Positions 9,941 through 22,457 of a stretch of DNA of 64,000 bases are shown in pieces. The translations under genes and the position numbers were made by a program. Under the pieces are notes generated by a model. It did no database searches. It was given only the letters and a program-made list of their open reading frames with translations, and was not told where the DNA came from. The stretch covers positions 1 to 64,000 of the forward strand of contig VCJN01002452.1 of assembly GCA_006384855.1 (NCBI GenBank), in the 5' to 3' direction. Positions within the stretch are counted from its first letter, which is position 1. Every line of letters begins with the position of its first letter. Source of the stretch: Tetraselmis striata (taxonomy: Eukaryota > Chlorophyta > Chlorodendrophyceae > Chlorodendrales > Chlorodendraceae).

Positions 9941-11899
9941 ATGGCGTACGACAGCCTGCTGACCGTGCTGGCCGGCGTGGAGGCGCTGCTGGGCCTCAGC
10001 CTGGCGGGGCACGCGTACAACCCGCTTCTGGCGGCGCCGGCGCTGCTTTGCTGCCGGGTGGGAGGCAGCGCCACCGGCAAGGCGGTCGTCGGCACCGTCG
10101 CCGTCTGCCTGCTGCTGCTCTTCGCCAGCTCGGTGAACGACATCCGCCACCTGCAAGCCGCCACGGCGCAGCTGGCGGAAAACAGCTCTTCGGAGAACAG
10201 GTGAGTCGCCGCCAGAGCGTCGTGGCGCCGGGAGGCTCTGGCCGCCCTGGGCCAGGTCCACCCCGGCGTCGCGCGGCGCGCGGGGGTGGGGCCCGGGGTG
10301 GGGACCCGGGGGGGGGGGGGGCGGGTCGGAGGCGGGTGCTTTTGGGCACGACGCTGTATTGCCAGCAGGCGGCTGACGTCCGCACCGGCTGCCCCCCTTT
10401 CACCTCCGCCGCCGCCAGCTTGTACCACAGCGACCGAATCGCGCGCGCGGAGGTGCAGGCGCTGCTCACCTTCATCTGCGCGGTGCTCATCCCGCTGCTG
10501 GGCGCGCTCAGCGGCGTCATCACCAAGTATGAGAAGCTCAAGCTCAGCGAGCAGGCGATGCTGAAGCAGGTGTCGACCCCCACACCCAGCCCCCCATCAC
10601 ACGGCCACTCCCACTCCCGTGCGCGCATGCAACCATTCACCCGGGAGCGATGCGAGCTCTGCCTGCCCGGGCAACCGTATGATGGCCCAGCCCTAGTCTG
10701 CCTGTCTCCGGTCAGGTGTTCCCCTCCTCCCCCCCGCATTCCCGGCAGTGCTCCGATTACCCGCCCCGATACAGATGAATGACCCCCCGGGGACCACCGC
10801 AGGTGAAGGGCCTGCAGGCTGAGTACACCCGTGTCACGAGCGACGCGCCGGCTGCATCGACCGCCAAGGGCGGCGGCAGCGGCGACGAGGCGCTGCGGGG
10901 CCGCGTGAATGCGCTGCGCGCTGAGCTGGACACGGCACAGGTACCCCTCCCCCCCCTCGCCACCTCCAAATCTCCCCGTAGGCGCCCTATCTTCCCTTGC
11001 GCACCGCTGGCCTGTGTCGGCGCGGTGGTCCGGCGCTGCGACTACGGCCCTGCCGCTCTGCCTGTCAAAGAGGTGGGACTGCGACAACTCTGTTGCAGAA
11101 CCATAGCAATCGCCTTACAAGGGTGCCGGCGCACCTATCAGAACCCTTCACACAAGCCTGAAATTAGGATTCTATGCAGCCTATCTAGAAGAGCTTTATA
11201 CTCACTGCAGTTCCGTGATGGCTTTTGTCTACATTTGACCTCTCCCAGGCCGAGCGGGATCTCATTTGCACTTTCTTATCACCGCGCCGGCACTCTCACA
11301 GCAACCCGCAGCGTGGGACTCAAGTATGGGGGTTTTAGGGTTTCGCAAGCTATAATAATAAGAACGCCCGCTGCAGTGCCGATACAGTATCGTCTACTAT
11401 GTTTGACCTCTGCCCGGCCGGGGGGGGGGGGGGGGTGTCTCCTATTTGCAGTGTTCTCCATGCCACGGCGGCCCCCGTAGCATCCTAACTAGCTCAAATC
11501 GAGGCTCGTATAAACAGGGTTTATTGGTCCCACCGGCACCTGTAGCTGGACATGCCTGTGCCATTCTGATGCTCCCCCCCCCCCCCCCCCTGGGCGGTGG
11601 CAGGACCAGCTGGCGGAGAGCGAGAAGGCGCGGAAGGCGGCAGAGGCCAACACATCCGCCATGAAGCAGCAGGCACAGGTGCGGCCCCGGCTTGCCGTGC
11701 GCGCTAGGGGGTGGGGGTGGCTGTGTGGGGTGTTTTGACACGGGGGGGGGGTCGCTGCGGAGTGGCTGAGGGTGGTGGCGTGTGGCCGCGACAGGCCCTC
11801 GAGCGCGAGTACGACCGGCTGATGGCGCTGAAGGACGAGCTGGAGGTGCAGCTGCAGCGGGCGCAGGCAACCTCCGCCGGCAGCAAAAAGACCTCCTGA
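9941..11899 (+). CDS. BAP31/BAP29-type ER membrane protein (242 aa, five exons)
   Basis: Exons 9941-10200, 10419-10569, 10803-10940, 11604-11678 and 11795-11899 total 729 nt and close in frame. The N-terminal half holds three hydrophobic segments (roughly residues 5-25, 40-62 and 95-118), the last within an ALLTFICAVLIPLLGALSG stretch. The C-terminal half is a charged coiled coil. The protein ends in SKKTS, with lysines at -3 and -4, the KKXX signal for return to the ER. This layout (three TM segments, cytosolic coiled coil, dilysine tail, about 245 aa) is that of B-cell-receptor-associated protein 31, an ER export chaperone and quality-control adaptor; no caspase domain is evident. Introns 2 and 3 have C-rich tracts right after the donor. 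Intron 3 carries a MITE copy. Confidence 0.9.
11123..11293. mobile_element. MITE-like element, family 1, well-preserved copy
   Basis: 171 bp with terminal inverted repeats GTGCCGGCGC and GCGCCGGCAC. It sits in intron 3 of the BAP31-like gene. The interior shares 'cagaacccttcacacaagcc' and 'tttgtctacatttgacctc' with the other copies. Confidence 0.85.
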
Positions 11900-12167
11900 G
11901 CGGCACAAACCCCGACACCCCTGTGTCCCCCACCCGTGCCTGCTCCCGCCAGATCGGTTCTCCCGAGTTCCCCTATTTACCCCCCCCCCCCCCCCCTCCC
12001 CTGCCCCCTGCCCCTTTCCCCCCTGCCGGGCGGGATGCGCATTGCCGCCTGTTTAATAACGCCGCTGCTGGACAGCCACACGCTGCCGCCGATCACATGG
12101 CAACCCCCCCAGAATGTACAACAAAGCCCAACATGACTGAAGTCCTGCGGCAGCCAATGGGGCTCTC
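11900..12167. other. 3' flank of the BAP31-like gene
   Basis: It contains a C-rich run (about 11979-11998) and no recognised gene. The satellite array starts at its right end. Confidence 0.4.
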
Positions 12168-14925
12168 AGATGTATTCGACATGAACACCGCATGGGGGAC
12201 GAGGGTGGCCGGCCGCATGATAGCATGGCATGGCATCAAGCGCGCAGCCATGAAGTGTTAACAACGTCAACCTAGGGCGATGGCCTTCATGAAGGTGGCA
12301 AGTGCCCCTGGCTTGAACGCCGGCAAGTTGCTGAGTGACCAGACTCAAGAGCGCATGGCCCCAAAGCTTCACTATACAACGCCGCTTATATCCGGGGGTG
12401 ATGCGCTGATAGGCCTTTATTGACACGACTGATGCTATTATTATTGATTTCGGTGCTTGTTACACTCATCCATTAAATACTGGTCATGCGAGAATCATGC
12501 TGATGAAAATAAAGTGATGTGATGATGCGCTGCGCGTCCGGCATGTGGTTACATACGTCTCCACAAATGTATCAACAGCACATGGGCGACGAGGGTGGCC
12601 GGCCGCATGGTAGCACGGCATGGCATCAAGCGCGTAGCCATGAAATGTTAACAACCTATCCTAGGGCAATGGCCTTCATGACGGTGGTGAGTGCCCTTGG
12701 CTTGACCGCCGGCAAGTCGCTGAGTGACCAGACTCAAGAGTGCATGGCCCCAAAGCTTCACTATACAACGCCGCTTATATCCGGGGGCGATGCGCTGATA
12801 GGCCTTCTTCGACACGACTGAAGCTTTTACTATAGGTTTCGGTGCTTGGTACACTTGTCCATTAAATACTTGTCATGCGAGAATCATGCTGATGAAAATA
12901 AACTGATGTCGTGATGCGCTGCGCGTCCGGCATGTGGCTATATACGTCTCCCCAGATGTATCAACAGCACATGGGGGACAAGGGTGGCCGGCCGCATGAC
13001 AGCATGGCATGACGTCAAGCGCGTTAACCATGAAGTGTTAACAACGTCAACCTAGGGCAACGGCCTTCATGAAGGTGGCGAGTGCCCCTGGCTTGACCGC
13101 CGGCAAGTCGCTGAGTGAGCAGACTCAAGACTGCATGGCCCCAAGAAAGCTTCAGGAAACATCGCTGCTTATCAGGAGGTTTTGCACTAGTAGTCCTTTA
13201 TCGACACGACTGAAGCATTTACTATAGGTTTCGGTGCTTGGTACACTTGTCCATTAAATACTGGTCATGCGAGAATCATGCAGATGAAAAACTAAAATGA
13301 TGTGATGATGCGTTGCGCGTCCGGCATGTGGTTACATACGTCTCCACAAATGTATCAACAGCACATGGGGGACAAGGGTGGCCGGCCGTATGATAGCATG
13401 GCATGGCATCATGCGCGTAGACATGACGTGTAAAAAACTAAGCAACATAGGGGCGATGGCCTTCATGAAGGTGGTGAGTGCGCCTGGCTTGACCGCCGGC
13501 AAGTCGCTGAGTGACCAGACTCAAGAGTGCATGGCCCCAAAGCTTCACTATACAACGCCGCTTATATCCGCGGGCGATGCGCTGATAGGCCTTCTTCGAC
13601 ACGACTGAAGCTTTTATTATTGATTTCGGTGCTTGGTACACTCATCCATTAAGTACTGGTCATGCGAGAATCATGCTGATGAAAATAAACTGATGTGATG
13701 ATGCGCTGCGCGTCCGGCATGTGGCGATATACGTCTCCCCAAATGTATCAACAGCACATGGGGGACAAGGGTGGCCGGCCGCATGACAGCATGGCATGGC
13801 GTCAAGCGCGTTAACCATGAAGTGTTAAAAACTAAGCAACATAGGGCAATGGCCTTCATAAAGGTGGCGAGTGCCCCTGGCTTGACCGCCGGCAAATCGC
13901 TGACTGACCAGACTCAAGACTGCATGGCCCCAAGAAAGCTTCAGGAAACATCGCTGCTTATCAGGAGGTGATGCACTAGTAGTCCTTTATCGACACAACT
14001 GAAGCTTTTACTATAGGTTTCGGTGCTTGTTACCTTTTCCATTAAATACTGGTCATGCGAGAATCATGCTGATGAAAAAATAAAGTGATGTGATGATGCG
14101 CTGCGCGTCCGGCATGTGGTTATATACGTCTCCACAAATGTATCAACAGCACATGGGTGACGAGGGTGGCCGGCCGTATGATAGCATGGCATGGCATCAA
14201 GCGCGCAGCCATGAAGTGTTAAAAACTAAGCAACATAGGGCAATGGCCTTCATAAAGGTGGCGAGTGCCCCTGGGTTGACCGCCGGCAAGTCGCTGAGTG
14301 AGCAGACTCAAGAGTGCATGGCCCCAAAGCTTCACTATACAACGCCTGGTATATCCGCGGGCGATGCGCTGATAGGGATGAATGATGAATGGAGCGCTCA
14401 TGCTTTTATTATTGGTTTCGGTGCTTGTTACACTCATCCATTAAATACTTGTCATGCGAGAATTATGCTGATGAAAGTGATGTGATGATGCGCTGCGCGT
14501 CCGGCATGTGGTTATATACGTCTCCACAAATGTATTAACAGCACATGGGGAACGATGGGGGCCGGCCGCATGATAGCATGGCGTGTAGCCACGAAATGTT
14601 AAAAAAACTACAACATAGGGCAATGGCCTTCATGAAGGTGGCGAGTGCCCCTGGGTTGACCGCCGGCAAGTCGCTGAGTGAGCAGACTCAAGAGGGCATG
14701 GCCCCAAAGCTTCACTACACAACTCCGCTTATATCCGGGGGCGATGCGCTGATGGGGATTAATCGACACCACTGATGCTATTCGTTTTGGTGCTTGTTAC
14801 ATTTATCCATTAAATATTGGTCATGGAGGATCATGCTGGTGATATAATAAACTGCAACAAACCGATGCTGCTGACCATGATGCGCGCGGCCGGCATGTGC
14901 TATACGTCTCCACAAATAAATGCGC
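12168..14925. repeat. Satellite array A, about 390-bp unit, seven copies with two alternating subtypes
   Basis: The landmark 'ccggcatgtgg' recurs at about 12.54, 12.93, 13.32, 13.71, 14.11, 14.50 and (diverged) 14.89 kb, giving unit lengths of 389-395 bp. Each unit also has 'gggtggccggccg' and 'atggccttcat'. Two subtypes exist. Type A has 'gccccaaagcttcactatac'; type B has 'gccccaagaaagcttcagg' and an altered end. The order is A, A, B, A, B, A, A, so a dimer of about 787 bp is repeated in the middle. Type-A units keep an open frame of about 50 codons (MAFMKV..PGLTAGKSL..). No homology recognised. Confidence 0.9.
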
Positions 14926-15117
14926 AGATGACAGCGCATTTATTCCCTCTTCCTCTGCCCCTTTATCTCGGCCCTGCCGCCACATCAACAGTGGCAACAA
15001 GACAAACCCTTGTGGCAGCGCCCCCACGCCGCAGCAGCGCTCCCGGGCCGGCCCACAACGTCGGGGCTGCGGGGCAGCCGGCAGCGACCCCCTCTTTCCC
15101 TCCTTTGCGACGTCGGC
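14926..15117. other. 3' flank of the channel gene
   Basis: On the minus strand an AATAAA lies near 14942, about 175 nt after the channel stop, and may be its poly(A) signal. No gene recognised. Confidence 0.4.
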
Positions 15118-18100
15118 CTACACCACCGCAGGAGAGGCAATGCTGGATGCGGCGGCGGGTGCGTGCTTCTTGGGCGGCCCGCTCGTGCCGGCGAGGACCA
15201 TGTCGATCTTGGCCTCCAGCCCCGCGATAGTCTCCTGCACCTTGTCCTGCGAGTCGTCCACGATGCTGCGCATCTGGTGTGGCGGAGGCGAGGTTGAAGC
15301 AGGGGGGAGGGGGGGGAGGGGGTCAGGTTCCGACAGTCAGGTTATGAGCTAGCAGCAGACAGCGCGGCATGGCAAGGACGAGCCGCGATGGCATGCGTGC
15401 GGCCAGCTGGATACTGGTGGCAAACGGCTGACGAAGCATTAAATCCGCCCGCCGTCACTTCGTCGTAGGGGCAAACGTGAGCGCAAGGCACAGCCGTGTA
15501 TGCATTGGCGCATCACCCTAGTTGCGCTGCACTACCCCCTCCGATACTGGTTAACCCACTCCTGCTGCGGAATAACTGGTGCTATATCGCGGTGCGACTC
15601 TTCTGCGAGTGCTCGAAACCGTGTGCCTTTGTCTTGGGTTGGGTTGGGTTGGGTTGGGTCGGGTGGTGGTGGGGGGGGGGGGGGGTAGATCGATAATATT
15701 AGAAGCAAGGCACATTACATGCAGTTTCGGACTACCATTAAGTGAGCCTCAGAGGATCGAACAGAAAGTCAGCGACCAATCACCTATATCACCCTTACAA
15801 GCGACCCCATACCGGATCATGTAATCGGGTGCCCCATATCCGCTGAATAATCTTGGCTGCGCATACTCCGTCGGATGCGTGGTGAAGACTTTACATGACA
15901 CGCGTCTCATTTTGAATATGTACAGTACCATCAAGGCCGTCTGTATACACATATACAAATACACTGTATAATCATTTTACTGGGTTCGCGGGTCCCAAAA
16001 CAAACTGTTTTGCAGCATTGGGTCGGAACACCCGTGTGATATTCGTGGCGTGATCTCATATCTCAAGATAAATATAGTTTTTCTCCCTTCGCGTGCAGGG
16101 GGGGGGGGGGGGAGAGGGTTTGAAGTCGGCGTGCGAACCTAAAGCGTGTATAGGGTGACGATATCCCATATTGTATTGTTATTATATCGCGGACGCTAAA
16201 GACCGAAAGACTCTGTTTCTGCGTTTAGGAAGCTGCAGGTTGATCTGTGGAAAAAGACAGGGGGGTGGGGGAGCCCACCCGCTTCTCCGTCTCCCGCAGC
16301 CTGCCCAGCCACTCCTGCGCCTCGTTCTCCTGCACTTGCTGCGACGGCACCATAAAGTGCACAAACTGGTCGGCGCGGCGCGCGTGCCGGCGCAGGTCAA
16401 ACGTCTCCATCTCGCTCTCCAGGTCCATGAGCAGCTTGACCTGGCGCCAAGGGACCCCAAGGGGGGGGGGGCGGGCATGATAGTGAGACGGGCAAAAGTT
16501 TGGCAAGTCGCAAAGCACAATTCAAAAGCCCGCAACTGTCCAGAGATCAAGCGAACAGCCCAGTGAGCGGCACACCAAGGAACAATACTGACTATATTTT
16601 ACTCGCAAAGGAACCGCCACATACCGAATGAATCCATTCAGTACAATGGGCGCAAACCGTTATCGTTAAATCGCATATCATTGCGATGTAACGTTGTGGC
16701 GGATCGTGCGGGAGTGGGGCATGTAAACTGAAGACGTGGGCGCAGCACTGTACGTATGTGTCAATGGCGGCAAGTACGTATCAGACCATCAATAATGGTA
16801 GAAGGGGGGGAATACACCTTGCCGCGCATGAACTCGAGTTCCTCCTTGTCCTTCACACGGTCGTACGAATCGCCCATGATGGCAATCAGCAGGTTGAGCA
16901 GAATCACAACCATGGCGAGCAGGTAGAGGCCAAAGAGCAGGATGGAGAAGTTGCCGTCGGAGGTGCCGTTGTAAAACTCGCCGGTGTCCCAGTCTCCCAG
17001 CGCGATGGTGTACATGTTGGCGGCGATGCGCAGCCAGTTGCCCCAGCCGCCGCCGTCCTCGCCGTCGCCCAGGTCGTTGGCCAGGATGTACGAGTAGAAC
17101 AGCAGCCGGAAGCCGATGCCGAAACCTGCGCGGCGCAGCCGCCAGCGCTGTGAGAAGCGGATCCGCGCCTTGGACCTTTGAGCGCCCTTACGCTGAGGGC
17201 GGCAGCGATGGGAAGAGGGCGCACGACAGTGGATGCACGGCGGGCAATTGTGCTGATCATCAGAGGCCCCCAAAGACGCACCCACTGGCGGGTGGTTGGG
17301 GGAAGGGGAAGGGAGGGGGGGCAGTACCAATAGCAATGAGCACCATCAGCAGCAGGAAAAACCGCATGTCAATGATGATTTGGATGACCATCCGCACCAG
17401 CGCTCCCGTGTCCTGATGGGCGGGCAGGAAGGCGCAGAGCGCGGTTTAGTACCTGCCAGCCGATGGCGCCGCTGCGGGCGGCGGTGCGCGAGGCGGCGGT
17501 TGGCGGGCCGGCAGGGGCGCCCGTCAGCGCGGCGCACCTTGAAGCCGAGCAGGAAATAGAGGATGCGCACCCACAGCGCCACGCTGGTGAGCGCCGACAC
17601 CGTGAGCAGCGCCTGAATGTTGCTCGGCATTGGGACATCCGGCCTGGCGGCGGCATCACAGCGATTCACCTTTATGAGCACAATCAATCAATCAAGGGTA
17701 GAGCAGGAGATCCGCTTTGATAGTCATCTTGAATTATTATTATGAGTATTCTCAATATTATCATCCTCAATATTATCACAGTACCATCAGTATTGGTATT
17801 GGTATTACTATTAGTATTAGTGTTAAAATCAGCATTAGAATTAATTTTAATATTAGTATAAGTATTAGTAGTATAGTATTAGTAAAATTGTTAGCATTGC
17901 TATTAGCATTAGTACTAGTATTATTATTGTTACTTTTAGCATTAGTATTAGGGTTAGCATTAGTATTAGTCTTACAGAATGCTTCGGCAATTTGCTTGAT
18001 GACTATAACGGAGCGTCGCCTACCCAGGGCTTTCCGTAACTGGATTGCTGCCTAAGCGGCCGTCGTAGAGACGCTGCAAGGGTTTCACTGGTGCCAGTCC

Positions 18101-20652
18101 TGTCCCTGGGGCGAAAAAAAAATAGCATTACCATTACTATTTGTATTACCATTCACATTCGCATTAATATTCGTATTAGTACATCATTATTATAGTACAG
18201 TATATTATAGTATTATAGTATATCATTATTATCATTATCATTATTCTCATTCTTAGTACGTTCTTCGTGAGTCATTTGCTGATTGACGCGCCTGCTTGTG
18301 TGGGTCGTGCGACACCCGCCAGCCACCCCTACTCACCGCCTGCCCCCCCTACCCTCTCCTTGGCGATAGATGGCCGGCTTTCGCTTTCCGGCTGCGACTC
18401 CACCCCCAATGAAGCAACCCGCCCCTTTCATAACAACAGTTTCCTCAGCATCATGGTGTCAGCGCATCTCATCCGGTGCCCCCGGGGAGTGGCAGGCGCA
18501 GCGGCCAACCTCTCGGTCATCTGGCACAGGCTGGCATACTGCACGCCCACAGCCACCAGCAGCCCGAGAATCGCGAGGTCCAGCAGGTTCCAGCCCGACT
18601 TGACGTATTGCAGCAGGCCGCGGCGAAGCAAGCTCCGCACCTGCCGGAGGCAATGGGGCGGGGGGGGGGGGGGGGGGGGTTCAGGAAGGGTACAAGAAGC
18701 CGTTGTCTTGATGATTCTCCCTGGGTGATGACTCGTGCCTATTGATATTTTGCTGTAATACTACGACAAATGTTGCAATATTCCAAAGAAGGCGCCCGTA
18801 TTCGCAGACCTGTACGAGTTGGACGAAATGTCCAACCAGTGACGTACCACCGCGACAACATTGGCCAAGAGGCATTCTACTTTGTGGGGATGCGCCCTGG
18901 AACCACCAGGGGAGTACTGGCAAACCTCCTCTAAGACTGGCTGAAACGCACCGCATTTATAGGTCGGCGCAACTCTACTACTAAACAACTCTTGTCGCGG
19001 TATTTGGGAATACGGGTAATCACGGAATATATAACCAAATCTGTTATATGTACCACCAAATGTCGATGGGCACTCGCAACGGTTGAACCCGCTTGCAACA
19101 ACTCTGCGGCGGTCTTTGCAGGCAGCGATCCGGTGACGGGCTGTGTAGGCGTCGGCTCACTCGCAGCGTACGTACCGGGCAGATAGGCGCACATTTCAAA
19201 TCCGCATCCGTGACACTACATCCGTGCATTACTCGAGTACCTCAGAAGAATAAAAATAGTGAGGTTCTGCCGACATAAAGTATCATATGTTTTGACATGT
19301 TTAGTTCACATGCTACGCCGTTTACAACGTCGTTCACCCTCTCAAACATTTTCCAGGTTATTTAGCCCCTGCCCCGTTCTGCATTAGGGGCAGTTCGTAT
19401 TGATTTCGCATCCTCGGGTCTGTAAGCATGAGAAGTACGCCTATTTGCCGATTACGTATGCAGTGCGCTTCAGTCAAAAGGTAGAATAAGCCGGGGCGTA
19501 AGGACCGTACAGCAATGAAAGACGGCCACGGGGCCAACAGAATTTGAACTGGTTTGCACCCCTCGCGTCGGAATCTTCGTGTAGTAGTCGTGCTGCATTA
19601 ATCCACATTATCCATCTTAATTTTCATTTCAATTGTTTATCCATTCTGACTTCGTTACCCATTATTAATAAACGCCGTCACTTGCACACCGGTGCCAAGG
19701 CCACCCTTATGGAGGCCGCGCTCAATCTGCTGAGTGGAAGCTGAAGCACGACGTCAAGACGGCGGCGTTTGCGAGGCTGTCGAAGCTGCGGAAGAAACAC
19801 GTGCTACCGAAGGACGGGTCAGAGCTTACCGAGACGTGGTACCGAGTGTGCTTCCTCTTTCGGGGAGGGGGGGTGGTCAGTTATCCGCGGACCGTTTGCG
19901 CTTGTGGGGTAATCGGGCTGGTGTGGTGTGGGGGGGGGGGGGGGGGGGGGGCGCACCTCTGTGAAGACGGAGCGCAGCCAGATGAGCGCGATGACAGCGC
20001 AGCAGACGAGCACGTGGATGCGGTTAAGGCAGCGTCCCTCCAGGTCGCTGTCCTCGTTAATCTGCGGCGGGGCAGCCATAGATAGCGGCCACCCAGCCGT
20101 CAGGCAGCAATGGCGGGGAAGCGAGGACTGCGGACGGAGTCGGATGTCGAGACGCGGTGGCCGCCGTGCACACCCCGTGCGGCGCGAGGAGGGCTCAGGG
20201 GCAGGCGGCGCGGGCAGACATACGCTGCGAATGGCGTATTTACCAGTACGCGTACGTTTTGCATGGCTATGCAGCAGTCTATTAGGATACGGGTCAGGCG
20301 ATCAGAATAGAAAATTAATAGAATAGAGTATATATTGGAAAATGTCCCTATGCGTTTGCCTTGTTTGCCTTTTTTTGACAGAACAATGACAGATACATCT
20401 CTATCGTATCGCGAATCAATTCCGGATAGGCACTGAGGACCTTTTCTTATTGTGTACTTCCCATACGTATCCTGCTAAGGAAACGTATATTTTCAAAATA
20501 GATAAAGCTATAGGGATGCACAATGATAAAAGTACGATTCTTATCATCCGATATTGCTGGGTGGCCGGTACCGGCCGGGACAGGTATGCCATACCAGTGC
20601 TATCATTCTCTTCAATATTGTGGGTCATGCAATAATATGGGATTGGCAAAGT

Positions 20653-20688
<36 letters not shown>

Positions 20689-22420
20689 TCGACGTGGGTC
20701 CATGGGCACAGCGGCGGGGGGTTTCCACACCTCGGGCAGCAGCGCCGCAAAGATGTTGAAGCTGGCAAGGAGGAGGATGTGGATGCCCAGCTCCATCTTG
20801 AGGCGGTCCGCCTGAGAGGGACGGGGGGGTGGGGGGCAAGGGCACCGACAGGTCAGGTCACGCGAGGTCAGCCGCGCCGAAGGAGGGATGCCGCTCAGCA
20901 GGCCGTCCTCGGGAACAAAGGGGGGGGGGGGGACATTAGGGGCCGGGAAGGCACCCCGTAGCAGATCCACCGCAGCTCAGTCGCCGCAACGACCGCGCTT
21001 GTCCCGAACGCCGCTGAGGATGCACGGCGGGGCACAGCAGCCATGGGTTAGCCGCCTTGTCAAGCTGCGGGAAGCAGCTGGCTGTGGAAATGAGGCGTGT
21101 GTGTGTGTGGGGGGGGGGGGGGGGGGGGACCCAGCGGCACTCGGTCGTTCCCGAGCATCATGCGCAGGAGGTCGCCCGGCTGCGACCCCATGCTGAGGCC
21201 CAGCACCTCCTGCGGGGAACGTGGCGCCCGTCAGCACAACAGCAGGCGGCGGTGGGGGTGGCGGCGGTGTTGGTGTTGGTGGGTTGGTGGTGGTGGGGGG
21301 GGGGGGGGTTGGGTATTGTAGAGTTTTTAGGGTTAAACGCTAAACCCTAAACAAGAACCGCTGGGCGATGGGCGCGCAGAATCGGGATGCACAGGGGAGC
21401 AAAAGGGGGGGGTTGGGGGGGGGGGGGAGGGGCTGTGCGGCCGCACCGAGCGGAGCCCCCAGTGCCTGTCGTGGGGAGGCGCACCCACGCCGGGCAGCTG
21501 GCAGCAGAACGCGGCCATAGGGATGCTGTGGCTGTAGTTGGTGTTGTACATCGTGGACTGGTCGTGCATTGGCGTGCCCGCGCCAGACGCCCCCGCGCTC
21601 ACCTTGTGGGCGCGCTTCTGCAGTGGCGGGCAGGCGGGCGGCAGGGCGGCATTGTAGTAGCCATCCTGGCGAGAGCATGCACATGCCCGGGAGGGGGGGG
21701 GGGGGGGGGTGCCTCCGCACTGCCGCATTTTGGCATTGTTGACAGAAAACAACTGCGCTGTAATAATCCTTGGCGGCGTGCTGTCTCTGTTCCCCACTCG
21801 TTGGCGGTACTTAGCAACCGGATTCGCCCGAAAAGCAGCGCAGCAAAGAACAATTCTTGTATGTTGGGGCGGTTCCCCAGCCCCTGGGCGCAGCGACAAG
21901 GGGAGGGGGGGGGGGGGGGGGGCGTCCACTGCACACCTGTTTCCTGCGCATGATTGCCCGGATGATCAGATCGGCGAGGCGCCGGTACCACGGCTGCCCC
22001 GAGCGGTACACTAGCGTGCAGCTGCGCTTCTTGCCAGGGGCGTCCGCGGCGGCGGGCGCGATGCTACCGCGCTGCAGCGTCGCAAGGGTGCGCCCCCCGG
22101 GGGCCTTCGCCTGGCTAGGAGACCGCTCCTCCTCCTCTACCTCCTCCTCAGCCTCCATCATGTCATGCTTCCGCCAAAAGCGTTTCAGCTGGAGCGTCGT
22201 GCTCTGCAGGGGATCGGAGGGATCGGGACAGAAGCCGCCGATGCGTGTTAATCACCGTTCAATGTCATGCCCCAGGCCATGTCATGACACGAAACCACAC
22301 GACACCACACGACATCATGACATGAAATCATGTCTTGTGTATTGTCGTGTCATGGCATGTGATGTCATGTGATGTCCTCATGTCTTTTGTCGTGTCATGA
22401 TTTCATGGCATGTCACACAC

Positions 22421-22457
<37 letters not shown>

